A DNA stretch of 64,000 bases from Acidithiobacillus_B sp049965315 (GTDB lineage Bacteria; Pseudomonadota; Gammaproteobacteria; Acidithiobacillales; Acidithiobacillaceae). Numbering within the stretch: the stretch's first letter is position 1; the number at the start of each line of letters is the position of its first letter. The notes under the pieces were generated by a model. That model did not search any database, was not told the DNA's origin, and saw nothing but the letters and a program-made list of their open reading frames with translations. The stretch spans positions 1-64,000 of the forward strand of contig NZ_JBMFWL010000002.1 in NCBI RefSeq assembly GCF_049965315.1, in the 5' to 3' direction. A program made the position numbers and the translations under genes. Shown here piece by piece: positions 33,733 to 42,338 of this stretch.

Positions 33733-34600
33733 CCGTAGAGAGATAGCGTTCCCCCCGATCGCAAATGATGACCACGATGACCCCCCTTTCCAGGGTGGTC
33801 GCCAGACGCCGGGCCGCCGCCACCGCGCCGCCCGAGGAGATCCCGGCCAGGATACCCTCCTCCCGCGCCAGACGACGGGTCATTTCCTCTGCCTCGTCCT
33901 GGGATACGTCGATGATGCGATCCACTTCTTGCGGATGGTAAATCCGCGGCAGGTACTCCTGGGGCCAGCGGCGGATACCGGGGATCCGCGCCCCTTCCGT
34001 CGGCTGCACCCCGATGATCCCGATGGCCGGCTGCACCTCACGCAGATAGCGCGCCGTACCCATGATGGTGCCCGTGGTCCCCATGGCCGACACGAAATGC
34101 GTCACCGTTCCCCGGGTATCGCGCCAGATCTCGGGGCCGGTGCCGAGATAATGGGCCTCGGGGTTGTCGGGATTGGAAAACTGGTCGAGCATGATTCCTT
34201 CTCCGGCCGCCACCATCTGCCGCGCCTGGTCGATGGCCCCCTCCATGCCGGTTTTTTCGGAGGTCAGGACCAGATCGGCGCCATAGGCGCGCATCACCTG
34301 GCGCCGCTCCATACTCATGTTCTCGGGCATGGTCAGGGTCATCCTGAGCCCCTGCATGGCCGCCACCATGGCCAGGGCGATGCCGGTATTACCGCTGGTG
34401 GGCTCCACCAGGCGCATGCCGGGGCGCAGGGTGCCCCGCTCCAGGCCACGACGAATCATGTTCAGGGCGGGGCGATCCTTCACCGAGCCGCCGGGGTTGT
34501 TGCCCTCCAGCTTGGCGAGAATCTGCACCGTCTTTTTCGGGGCGATCCGTTGCAAGCGGCACAGCGGCGTATTGCCCACCAGTTCTTCCAAACTGAACAT
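33716..34600 (-). CDS. cysM: Cysteine synthase B
   Basis: A 294-aa PLP-dependent beta-replacement enzyme making cysteine from O-acetylserine and sulfide or thiosulfate. K41 in NNPGGSVKDRPAL binds PLP, and EPTSGNTGIALAMVAA and GTTGTIMGTARYL are the substrate and phosphate loops. The SVKDRPAL sequence is of the CysM rather than the CysK type. GGAGGAG directly precedes the ATG. First gene of the chain down to nagZ, so housekeeping envelope functions may be tied to cysteine supply. Confidence 0.93.
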   Translation of the reverse strand: MFSLEELVGNTPLCRLQRIAPKKTVQILAKLEGNNPGGSVKDRPALNMIRRGLERGTLRPGMRLVEPTSGNTGIALAMVAAMQGLRMTLTMPENMSMERRQVMRAYGADLVLTSEKTGMEGAIDQARQMVAAGEGIMLDQFSNPDNPEAHYLGTGPEIWRDTRGTVTHFVSAMGTTGTIMGTARYLREVQPAIGIIGVQPTEGARIPGIRRWPQEYLPRIYHPQEVDRIIDVSQDEAEEMTRRLAREEGILAGISSGGAVAAARRLATTLERGVIVVIICDRGERYLSTGVFPA

Positions 34601-34744
34601 CTCTCCTCCTCCCTAGCCTCTTGCCCCATTGTCGCACGGTGCCCCGATCTTCCTGCGCAGACCACCATGGTTCCATGTTATAGTTTTCTCTCTTGGCATC
34701 AACCGGTATATGCTTCTTGCCTGGAAACAAGGGCAAGGGAATCC

Positions 34745-35443
34745 ATGACCGCCATCCACCACGAGCATCATAAGCATGAAAATATCGGCTGGCTGCGGGC
34801 CAGCGTTCTGGGGGCCAACGATGGCATCCTGTCCACGGCCAGCCTCCTTACCGGCGTGGCGGCAGGCCAGGCCGACCATCATCAGATCCTGCTGGCCGGT
34901 GTGGCCGGACTCATCGCCGGCGCCCTGTCCATGGCCGCCGGCGAATACGTCTCCGTGAGTTCCCAGGCCGATACCCAGCGCGCCGATCTCGAAGCCGAAA
35001 AGCGCGAACTGGCGAAAAATCCCCATTCCGAACTACGCGAGCTGGCGGGCATTTACGAACAGCGCGGCCTGGAAGCGGCCCTGGCCGAACGGGTGGCAGA
35101 GCAGCTCATGGCCCACGACGCCCTGGGCGCCCATGCACGGGATGAACTGGGCTTGACGGAAATGGCGGCGGCGCGGCCCATCCAGGCCGCCCTGGCCTCC
35201 GCCGCCGCCTTTGCCACCGGCGCCATCGTGCCCCTGGCGGCGGCGGCTTTCACGCCGCCGGTCTGGATCCTCCCCGGCATCTTCGGCAGCGCCATCATCC
35301 TGCTGGCCCTGCTCGGCGCCCTGGCGGCCCGGGCGGGAGGCGCAGCCCCGGGGATCGGTGCCCTGCGGGTGACTTTCTGGGGCGCCATCTCCATGCTGGT
35401 CACCACCGGGGTAGGGACCCTGGTGGGCCATGTCGGCCTCTAA
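34745..35443 (+). CDS. VIT1/CCC1-family metal transporter
   Basis: A 232-aa membrane protein of the VIT family (iron or manganese). The start has a His-rich tract (HHEHHKHENIGWLRA). The family signature LGANDGILSTASLLTGVAAG and AGALSMAAGEYVSVSSQADT (TM2) follow. A cytosolic metal-binding helical stretch is then seen (EKRELAKNPHSELREL, EQLMAHDALGAHARDELG). Three further hydrophobic segments end the protein. AAGGGAATCC precedes ATG 34745. Divergent from cysM. Iron efflux or detoxification would suit a metal-exposed organism; the substrate is not provable here. Confidence 0.88.
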   Translation: MTAIHHEHHKHENIGWLRASVLGANDGILSTASLLTGVAAGQADHHQILLAGVAGLIAGALSMAAGEYVSVSSQADTQRADLEAEKRELAKNPHSELRELAGIYEQRGLEAALAERVAEQLMAHDALGAHARDELGLTEMAAARPIQAALASAAAFATGAIVPLAAAAFTPPVWILPGIFGSAIILLALLGALAARAGGAAPGIGALRVTFWGAISMLVTTGVGTLVGHVGL

Positions 35444-35481
35444 CCCCGGTTCGGCATGTTGCGCTTTCCAGGACAGCAGCG

Positions 35482-36183
35482 ATGAGCACTGAAGCGATCC
35501 GCGGGGCGCCATCCTGGCATATCCACCCCGATGCCGAGGCCCTTGCCCGGCACCTCGCCCGCGCCATTGCCCGCATGGCCGACGCGGCCATCGCCGCGCG
35601 CGGGGCCTTTCACCTGGTCCTGGCGGGCGGCAATACGCCGCAGCGGGTCTACGCCGCCCTCGCTTCCCGGGGAGGGCGCTGGGACGCCTGGCACATCTAC
35701 CATGGCGACGAGCGCTGTCTCCCGCCCCAAGCCCCCCAGCGCAACAGCCGCATGGCGGCAAGCGTCTGGCTGCAACAGGTGCCCATCCCCCGCGCCCAGA
35801 TCCATGACATTCCCGCCGAAACGGGGGCGGAGGCGGCCGCCGCGGCCTACGCGGCCATCCTTCCCCCGCAGCGCTTCGACCTCGTCCTCCTGGGGATCGG
35901 CGAGGACGGCCATACGGCCAGCCTCTTCCCCGGCCAGCCCTGGGGCCTGGATCCGGCAACGCCCGCGGTGCTCGCCGTCCACAACGCCCCCAAGGCCCCC
36001 GCCGAGCGGGTTTCCCTCAGCGCCTGGCGCCTCCGGCGGAGCCGCGAGCTTTTCTTCCTCGCCACCGGCAGCGGCAAACGCGACGCCCTGGCGGCCTGGC
36101 GGCGGGGAGAGGATATCCCCGCCGCGCGGGTGGGCGTGGGGGCCACGGTATGGCTGGACGCGGCAGCCTGGCCAGAAACGTAA
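35482..36183 (+). CDS. pgl: 6-phosphogluconolactonase
   Basis: A 233-aa DevB-type lactonase of the oxidative pentose phosphate pathway. Motifs visible are VLAGGNTPQRVYAAL, YHGDERCLPP and LGIGEDGHTASLFPG (catalytic His), plus RVSLSAWRL. No zwf or gnd lies beside it. It may be read with the VIT-type gene 38 bp upstream. The dispersed hairpin element begins 7 bp after its stop. Confidence 0.93.
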   Translation: MSTEAIRGAPSWHIHPDAEALARHLARAIARMADAAIAARGAFHLVLAGGNTPQRVYAALASRGGRWDAWHIYHGDERCLPPQAPQRNSRMAASVWLQQVPIPRAQIHDIPAETGAEAAAAAYAAILPPQRFDLVLLGIGEDGHTASLFPGQPWGLDPATPAVLAVHNAPKAPAERVSLSAWRLRRSRELFFLATGSGKRDALAAWRRGEDIPAARVGVGATVWLDAAAWPET

Positions 36184-36190
36184 GCGGGAT

Positions 36191-36374
36191 ATGGTGGTTG
36201 GCGGGGATGTTTTGCCGCGACTTCGGCCCAAGCCGTCGTTGTTCTAGGCGAAATCCCGCGCCCGGCAGGCGAACTGTTTGAGCCCGCAGGGCGAGTTTTC
36301 AACCGCCAGCGGGATGAGCCGTAGAACAACAGGCGCGGGCCGCCGGAGCAAAAAGCATCCCCGCCAACCACCAT
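36191..36374. repeat. Dispersed hairpin element, copy A
   Basis: A 184-bp element between the convergent pgl and SPFH genes. It is bounded by a perfect 19-bp inverted repeat (36191-36209 and 36356-36374; arm ATGGTGGTTGGCGGGGATG). Further inside, TTTTGC pairs with GCAAAA, GTTGTTCTA with TAGAACAAC and TCCCGC with GCGGGA, so most of the element can fold as one long imperfect hairpin. The interior core is nearly identical to copy B (52684-52865). It has no coding capacity. Confidence 0.88.
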
Positions 36375-36390
36375 CAAGATGCAGCAACGC

Positions 36391-37314
36391 TCAGGCGCGC
36401 CCGCCGCTTTTCTTGACCATCTCCAGGGCCGTCCCCACCACGGCACCGATATTGCCCAGATCGGCCGGAATCACCAGGGTGGTTCCGGCCTTGGCGAGAT
36501 TGCCCCATTTTTCAATGAAATCCTTGGCCAACTGCATCTGCAGGGCCTCGATCCCGCCCGGTTCGTTGGCCGCTGCGCCGACGACGCGAATGGCGGTGGC
36601 GGTGGCGTTGGCCACCAGTTCGATGGCCTGGGCCTCGCCCTGGGCACGTAAAATCTCCGCCTGCCGCCGCCCGTCAGCCACGTTGATCTCCAGTTGGCGC
36701 TGGCCTTCGGAGGTATTGATCTGCTGCTGCCGCTGGCCTTCGGATTGAAAAATCAGGGCGCGCTTTTCCCGCTCCGCGGTAATCTGGAGTTCCATGGCAT
36801 GCAGGATCTCCTGGGGCGGGGTGATATCCTTGATCTCGTAACGGAGCACCTTGACGCCCCAATTGACCGCCGCCTCGTCCACCGCATTGGCGACCGCGGC
36901 ATTGAGCATCTGTCGCGAGGACAGGGCCTGATCCAGGTGCAGCTTGCCGATCTCCGAACGCATGGTGGTCTGGGAAAGCTGCATGACGGCCGTGAACGGA
37001 TTGCTGGAGCCGTAGGCGGCCTTCACCGCATCGGTAATCTGCAAATAGAGGATGCCGTCCACGGTCAGGGTGGTATTGTCCAGGGAGATGCAGACCTGGG
37101 CCGGCACTTCCGTGGGGATCTCGCGCATGTCAAAGCGATAGGCCACCCGATCGACGAAAGGAATGATGAAATTCAGGCCCGGCGACAGGACCCGGTCAAA
37201 CTTGCCCAGGCGCTCGACGATCCAGGCCCGCTGTTGGGGAACGACGCGGATCGCCGTGCGCAGAATGGCAAAACCACCAATGAGGACCAGCAGAATGACT
37301 ATGAACGAGGACAT
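36391..37314 (-). CDS. SPFH-domain (stomatin/QmcA-like) membrane protein
   Basis: A 307-aa protein with one N-terminal membrane segment (SSFIVILLVLIGGFAIL) and an SPFH/Band 7 domain (VPQQRAWIVERLGKFDRVLSPG, then GLNFIIPFVDRV). A long coiled coil rich in Glu, Gln and Arg follows (about 190-240). It belongs to the slipin/QmcA group that forms membrane microdomains and modulates proteases. Its start overlaps the NfeD-like gene by 16 bp, the usual functional partner. Confidence 0.9.
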   Translation of the reverse strand: MSSFIVILLVLIGGFAILRTAIRVVPQQRAWIVERLGKFDRVLSPGLNFIIPFVDRVAYRFDMREIPTEVPAQVCISLDNTTLTVDGILYLQITDAVKAAYGSSNPFTAVMQLSQTTMRSEIGKLHLDQALSSRQMLNAAVANAVDEAAVNWGVKVLRYEIKDITPPQEILHAMELQITAEREKRALIFQSEGQRQQQINTSEGQRQLEINVADGRRQAEILRAQGEAQAIELVANATATAIRVVGAAANEPGGIEALQMQLAKDFIEKWGNLAKAGTTLVIPADLGNIGAVVGTALEMVKKSGGRA

Positions 37315-37751
37315 GGCGACTCCAGGGTAGGGGACTCTTGGGGGTTCACCCGCAGATGCAGGAGATTATCGGTTTTCTTGAGGATGACGGCGCTACTGCC
37401 GGGGCAAGGCAAGGGCCCCTCGTCCACCACCGCGGACCATTCCGAACCGCGATAGGTCACCAGGAAGTGTTCATCCGGTCCCGGACCGGACACAATGGTC
37501 ACCGCTTGGCCCACATCAAAATCGGCCAGTTCCCGGGTGTTTGCGGCCAGGCGGTGACGCAGCAGCATCCCCGCCGGCAGCAATACGATGCAGAGGGCAA
37601 AAAAGAGCCAGTGCAGTAAGTCCGGCGGCAGCCACAGACCGCCAATGGCCGTGAGCAAGGCAGCCACCGCCACCGCCGCCAGATAAAAGGTGCCCGTAAA
37701 AAGTTCCAGCACCGCGCAGGCCAGGGCGATCACCAGAAACACGAAAAGCAT
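37299..37751 (-). CDS. NfeD-family membrane protein
   Basis: A 150-aa protein with about three N-terminal transmembrane segments and a C-terminal OB-fold soluble domain (VGQAVTIVSGPGPDEHFLVTYRGSEWSAVV). This is the short NfeD form lacking the protease domain. AAGGGGG lies 6 nt before ATG 37751, selecting it over the upstream TTG. It is translationally overlapped with the SPFH gene, and the pair probably act together in membrane quality control. Confidence 0.87.
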   Translation of the reverse strand: MLFVFLVIALACAVLELFTGTFYLAAVAVAALLTAIGGLWLPPDLLHWLFFALCIVLLPAGMLLRHRLAANTRELADFDVGQAVTIVSGPGPDEHFLVTYRGSEWSAVVDEGPLPCPGSSAVILKKTDNLLHLRVNPQESPTLESPCPRS

Positions 37752-37838
37752 GGGCGCCCCCTTCGTCAAGGATACTGCACTGGGACCAATGAGCCTGAAC
37801 AGGGCCGCCGGCGCGGGTGTTTTTCGCTCCGGCAGGCC

Positions 37839-38606
37839 CTACTGATCCCTGCTCGGCACCGCTTCCTGGCCAAAAACCCACATCCCCGAATCCTGCTGGC
37901 CATCCTGGTCAAAGGTGGGCTCCCGCAGGCAGGGGTCCGCCTCGCTCAACTCGCTCTCCCCGGGGAGAAAGGTCAAGGTTGCCCCGTGGACCTGGCGTTG
38001 ATGGCGCAGATATCCGGCCTCGGCGAGGAGACTGACCGTGCTCCTCGCCCGGGCATGATCGCCGCCGAAATGCTCGGCCAGGGCCGCGACGATGGCCGCC
38101 AAGCCGGTATTGCAGCCCGCCGCCCAGGGTGTCCCGAAGCGCGCGGCCAGAAAGGCGGTGGTTTCGGCCAGAGACTCCCCTTGCGGTTGCGCCAGGGCGA
38201 TTTCCTCGTTCAGTATAGACCGTAACGCGCGCAGACCGGAACGCAGGGCGATCAGACGCTGGCGTTTGTCCACAAGCACTTCGGTCTCGTGGTCGAGACG
38301 CGCCGCCAGGGTGGCGAGATAGTCCTCCAGGGACTCCTTGCCGCCGGCTTCGGCCTGCGCCATGCGCCCATCCCAGGTAGCTACCGTATCGCGCCACACC
38401 CGGGACTGCTCCGCCCCCGCACCCTTGCCCTGCAAACCCGCCACGGCCGCGCGCAAGGTGGCCAGCCAGGCCATGTCCACGTCCAGGCCATCGCCGAGTT
38501 TGCGCAGCTCCAGGTCCATTCCCTGCGCCACGGCCCGCTGGGCCTCGGCATGCCGGCTCAGGCGATGATCCCGGTCACCGAACCAGTGGGGAAGATGTAA
38601 TGTCAT
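37839..38606 (-). CDS. Hypothetical protein
   Basis: A 255-aa soluble protein I do not recognise. The first 130 residues look alpha-helical and include a likely coiled coil (LEDYLATLAARLDHETEV, then KRQRLIALRSGLRAL). The next 60 residues include a compact Ala-rich stretch (AALAEHFGGDHARARSTVS) that could be a winged-helix element. The last 40 are acidic and proline/glutamine-containing. GAGGAG lies 9 nt before the ATG. It is 40 bp downstream of glgB on the same strand, so co-expression with glycogen branching is possible. Confidence 0.6.
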   Translation of the reverse strand: MTLHLPHWFGDRDHRLSRHAEAQRAVAQGMDLELRKLGDGLDVDMAWLATLRAAVAGLQGKGAGAEQSRVWRDTVATWDGRMAQAEAGGKESLEDYLATLAARLDHETEVLVDKRQRLIALRSGLRALRSILNEEIALAQPQGESLAETTAFLAARFGTPWAAGCNTGLAAIVAALAEHFGGDHARARSTVSLLAEAGYLRHQRQVHGATLTFLPGESELSEADPCLREPTFDQDGQQDSGMWVFGQEAVPSRDQ

Positions 38607-38646
38607 GACAATCTGCTCCTCTATCCGTTTTGGCCAAGCGCCGCAA

Positions 38647-40800
38647 TCAAGCCCGCGTCAGAAAAAGCGCCGCCAGGGGCGGCAAGGTCAGTTCCAGGGA
38701 ATAGGGCAGGCCCATCCAGGGTCTGTCCTGGGCGGCTTGGGGTCCATTGCCGACGCCGGAACCGTGATAGGCGGGGGCATCGCTGTTGAGGACCTCGCGA
38801 TAGGTACCGGCCTGGGGGACGCCGATGCGGTAGTGCTCCCGCGGTACCGGGGTGAAGTTGAACAGGGCCACCACAAAATCGCCCTGCCGGTCCCGACGCA
38901 AAAAACTCAGCACCGATTGCTCGGCATCGTGGCAGTCGATCCAGGCGAAGCCTTCCCCTTGAAAATCCTGATCGTGCAGCGGCGAAAGGGTACGGTAGCA
39001 GCGGGCGAGATCCCGGGCAAGGCGCTGGATGCCCTGATGCCAGTCGCGTTCCAGCAGCCACCAATCGAGGCCCCGGCCGCAGTCCCACTCGCGGCCCTGG
39101 CCGAATTCGTTGCCCATGAAGTTGAGTTTCTTGCCGGGGTGGGCGCACTGGTAGCTGAAGAGCAGGCGCAGGTTGGCAAAGCGCTGCCAGGTGTCGCCGG
39201 GCATCTTGTCCAGCAGGGAGCCCTTGCCATGCACGACCTCGTCATGGGACAGGGGCAGGACGAAGTTCTCGGTGTAGGCGTAGAGCTGACTGAAGGTGAG
39301 TTCATTGTGATGATAGCGGCGGTGGATGGGGTCTTCCCGGAGATAGGCGAGGGTGTCGTTCATCCAGCCCATGTTCCACTTCATGGAGAAGCCGAGCCCG
39401 CCCACGTAGGTGGGCCGGGAGACCATGGGCCAGGCGGTGGACTCTTCGGCGATGGTGAGGATGCCGGGCTGGCGCTCGTTGAGGATGATGTTCATCTCGC
39501 GGAGGAAGGAGATGGCTTCGAGGTTTTCACGGCCGCCGTACTGGTTGGGGATCCACTCGCCGGCCTTGCGCGAGTAGTCGCGGTAGATGAGGGAAGCGAC
39601 GGCATCCACCCGCAGGCCGTCGACGTGGAAACAGTCGGCCCAGTAACAGGCGTTGGCGAGGAGAAAGCCGCGCACTTCGTTGCGCCCGTAGTTGAAGATG
39701 TAGGTGCCCCAGTCCTCGTGCTCGCCTTCGCGGGGGTCGGCATGTTCGTAGAGGGGGGTGCCGTCGAAGCGGGCCAGCCCCCAGTCGTCCTTGGGGAAGT
39801 GGCCGGGAACCCAGTCGAGGAGGACGCCGAGCCCGGCCTGGTGGCAGGCGTCGACGAAGGCGCGGAAGTCGTCGGGCGTGCCATGGCGGCTGGTGGGAGC
39901 GAAGTAACCGCTCACCTGATAGCCCCAGGATTCGTCCAGGGGGTGCTCCATGACGGGCATGAGCTCCAGATGGGTGTAGCCCATGTCCTGACAGTAGGGA
40001 ATGAGCCGGGCGGCCAGCTCGCGGTAATTGAGGAAGGCACCATCGGCGCCGCGCTGCCAGGAACCGAGATGGACCTCGTAGCAGTTGATGGGGGCATGCT
40101 GCCAGTCCCGCTGCGGGCGCTCCTGCATCCACGGGCCATCCTGCCACTGGTACCGGCTGTCCACGACTTGCGCGGCGGTGCTGGGGCGGAGCTGGAAGGC
40201 GCTGGCGTAGGGGTCGGTCTTGACGAAGACGGCCCCGGAGTCGCGGTGGCGGATCTCGAACTTGTATAGCTCGCCGGCCCCCAGATCCGGGAGAAAGAGT
40301 TCCCAGAGCCCGCTGCCGCCGCGCACGCGCATGGGGTGGGCGCGGCCGTCCCAGCCGTTGAAATCCCCAACCACGCTGACCCGCTCGGCATTGGGGGCCC
40401 AGACGGCGAAGAGGACGCCGTCCACCTCCTGCTGCCGGCGCAGATGGGCACCCAGGTGGCGGTAGGCCTCGTAGAGCCGTCCTTCCCCAAAGAGATAGAC
40501 CTCCAGATCGCCAAGCACCGGCCAGAACACATAGGGATCGTGGCGCTCATGGCTGCCCCGCGCGTCCTGCCAGCGCAGGCGATAGGGGATGGGCAGGGGG
40601 CCGCCCTGATGGACGAAGAGGCCGTCGTCATGCACGCGCTGCATCGCCTCCCAGCCCGTCGGGGTCTCGATCCAGGCCGCCTGCGTCCCTGGCAGAAAGA
40701 CCCGCTGCACGGCCTGCCCCCCCTCCTCGTGCTGGCCCAGCCAGGCAAAGGGATCATGATGTCGGGCAGCAAGGATGGCGGTGATGTCTTGGTTGGGCAT
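38647..40800 (-). CDS. glgB: 1,4-alpha-glucan branching enzyme
   Basis: A 717-aa GH13 enzyme that introduces alpha-1,6 branches into glycogen. It has an N-terminal GlgB domain, a CBM48 segment (GVLFAVWAPNAERVSVVGDFNGWDG region) and the catalytic barrel. The nucleophile is the Asp in GLRVDAVAS and the acid/base is the Glu in TIAEEST. LPLSHDEVVHGKGSL supplies the last conserved His-Asp. AAAGGA lies 9 nt before the ATG. Divergent from glgC across a 231-bp promoter region. Confidence 0.97.
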   Translation of the reverse strand: MPNQDITAILAARHHDPFAWLGQHEEGGQAVQRVFLPGTQAAWIETPTGWEAMQRVHDDGLFVHQGGPLPIPYRLRWQDARGSHERHDPYVFWPVLGDLEVYLFGEGRLYEAYRHLGAHLRRQQEVDGVLFAVWAPNAERVSVVGDFNGWDGRAHPMRVRGGSGLWELFLPDLGAGELYKFEIRHRDSGAVFVKTDPYASAFQLRPSTAAQVVDSRYQWQDGPWMQERPQRDWQHAPINCYEVHLGSWQRGADGAFLNYRELAARLIPYCQDMGYTHLELMPVMEHPLDESWGYQVSGYFAPTSRHGTPDDFRAFVDACHQAGLGVLLDWVPGHFPKDDWGLARFDGTPLYEHADPREGEHEDWGTYIFNYGRNEVRGFLLANACYWADCFHVDGLRVDAVASLIYRDYSRKAGEWIPNQYGGRENLEAISFLREMNIILNERQPGILTIAEESTAWPMVSRPTYVGGLGFSMKWNMGWMNDTLAYLREDPIHRRYHHNELTFSQLYAYTENFVLPLSHDEVVHGKGSLLDKMPGDTWQRFANLRLLFSYQCAHPGKKLNFMGNEFGQGREWDCGRGLDWWLLERDWHQGIQRLARDLARCYRTLSPLHDQDFQGEGFAWIDCHDAEQSVLSFLRRDRQGDFVVALFNFTPVPREHYRIGVPQAGTYREVLNSDAPAYHGSGVGNGPQAAQDRPWMGLPYSLELTLPPLAALFLTRA

Positions 40801-40991
40801 ACGTGGGAGTCCTTTGTCGACGGATAGGGTCCTTCTGCGACTTGCTACGGGGGCCGCAGTTCAGCTACTTTAAAACTGCCAGTTCAAAACCGATATTCGA
40901 CTATCATTTCTAGCCCAGATCATGCCCCGACGGCAAGAGCCACGCAGCAAGGGCCCGGCAGTGGAGGAATCTCGACGACGCCGTTTTTCAC

Positions 40992-40997
40992 TATACT
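40992..40997 (+). promoter_or_regulatory. glgC -10 element candidate
   Basis: TATACT lies 34 bp before the glgC ATG in the glgB-glgC divergent region (40801-41031). A convincing -35 at the proper distance was not seen, so an activator may be needed. The rest of this region holds an AT-rich stretch (about 40860-40915) that could carry the glgB promoter. Confidence 0.4.
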
Positions 40998-41031
40998 GCA
41001 GTCACAAGGATAGCACGCAAGGAGACAGTTC

Positions 41032-42336
41032 ATGGCGACCGAGGGAAACAGCGGGGTATCCAACTCACCGCGCTTTGTCAGCAACCTCACCAAAAATACC
41101 CTGGCGCTGGTACTGGCCGGAGGGCGGGGCAGCCGTCTGGGGGCGCTCACCGACTGGCGGGCCAAACCCGCCGTACCCTTTGGCGGCAAGTTCCGCATCA
41201 TTGATTTTTGCCTTTCCAACTGCCTCAATTCCGGGATTCGCCGCATCGGCATCCTCACCCAGTACAAGGCCCACAGCCTCATCCGTCATGTGCAGCTCGG
41301 CTGGGGATTCTTGCGGGGTGAATTCAGCGAGTTCGTCGAACTCCTCCCCGCCCAGCAGCGCATGAATACCGGCTGGTACCAGGGCACCGCCGATGCCATC
41401 TTCCAGAACATCGACATCCTCCGCGCCCACAAACCGCGCTATGTGGTGATCCTCGCCGGCGATCATATCTACAAGATGGACTACGGCCAAATGCTGGCGG
41501 AGCATGTGCAGAGCCAGGCGGACATGACCGTGGCCTGCCTGGAAGTGCCCCTCGAAGAGGCCAAGGCCTTTGGCGTGATGACCGTCAACCACGAAGACCG
41601 GGTGACGGCCTTTACGGAAAAACCCCAGGATCCCACCCCCAGCCCGGGCAACCCCGAGCGCGCCCTGGCGAGCATGGGCATCTATGTCTTCAACACCGAA
41701 TTCCTCTACGAGCAGTTGATCCGCGACGCCGACAGCAAGAACTCCAGCCACGACTTCGGCAAGGATCTGATCCCCTACATGGTGCCCCGTTACCGCGTCA
41801 TGGCCCACCGCTTCCGCAATAGCTGCATCACCAGTTCCGAAAGCTCATCGCGCTGCTACTGGCGCGATGTAGGGACCGTGGACGCCTATTGGGCGGCCAA
41901 TATCGACCTCGTCCACGTCACCCCGGACCTCGACCTCTACGATAGCCGCTGGCCCATCTGGACCTTCCAGGAACAACTCCCGCCAGCCAAATTCGTCTTT
42001 GACGATGACGGCCGCCGGGGCGTCGCCCTCGACAGCATCGTCTCCGGCGGCTGCATCGTCAGCGGCGCGACGGTGCGCCGTTCCCTCCTCTTTTCCAACG
42101 TGCGCGTCAACGACGGCGACACCCTGGTGGAGGATTCGGTGATCCTGCCCAACGTGCGCATGGGGGAGGGGGCGCGCTTGCGCAAGGTGGTCGTGGACAA
42201 GGGCAGCATCATCCCCGCGGGGCTGGTGGTGGGGGAAGACCCGGCGGAGGATGCCCGGCGCTTTCATCGCACGCCCCACGGCGTCACCCTCATCACCCCC
42301 GAACTGCTGGGCCAGCAGTTGCATTTCGTGCGCTAG
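41032..42336 (+). CDS. glgC: Glucose-1-phosphate adenylyltransferase
   Basis: A 434-aa enzyme making ADP-glucose, the committed step of glycogen synthesis. The catalytic loop is LAGGRGSRLGALTDWRAKP, followed by PFGGKFRIIDFCLSNCLNSG. The ADP-glucose site contains FTEKPQDPTP, and GTADAIFQN and ILAGDHIYKMDY hold the catalytic Asp. The C-terminal left-handed beta-helix is complete. AAGGAGA lies 8 nt before the ATG. First gene of glgC-GH57-GH57-ROK-murI. Confidence 0.97.
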   Translation: MATEGNSGVSNSPRFVSNLTKNTLALVLAGGRGSRLGALTDWRAKPAVPFGGKFRIIDFCLSNCLNSGIRRIGILTQYKAHSLIRHVQLGWGFLRGEFSEFVELLPAQQRMNTGWYQGTADAIFQNIDILRAHKPRYVVILAGDHIYKMDYGQMLAEHVQSQADMTVACLEVPLEEAKAFGVMTVNHEDRVTAFTEKPQDPTPSPGNPERALASMGIYVFNTEFLYEQLIRDADSKNSSHDFGKDLIPYMVPRYRVMAHRFRNSCITSSESSSRCYWRDVGTVDAYWAANIDLVHVTPDLDLYDSRWPIWTFQEQLPPAKFVFDDDGRRGVALDSIVSGGCIVSGATVRRSLLFSNVRVNDGDTLVEDSVILPNVRMGEGARLRKVVVDKGSIIPAGLVVGEDPAEDARRFHRTPHGVTLITPELLGQQLHFVR

Positions 42337-42338
42337 CC

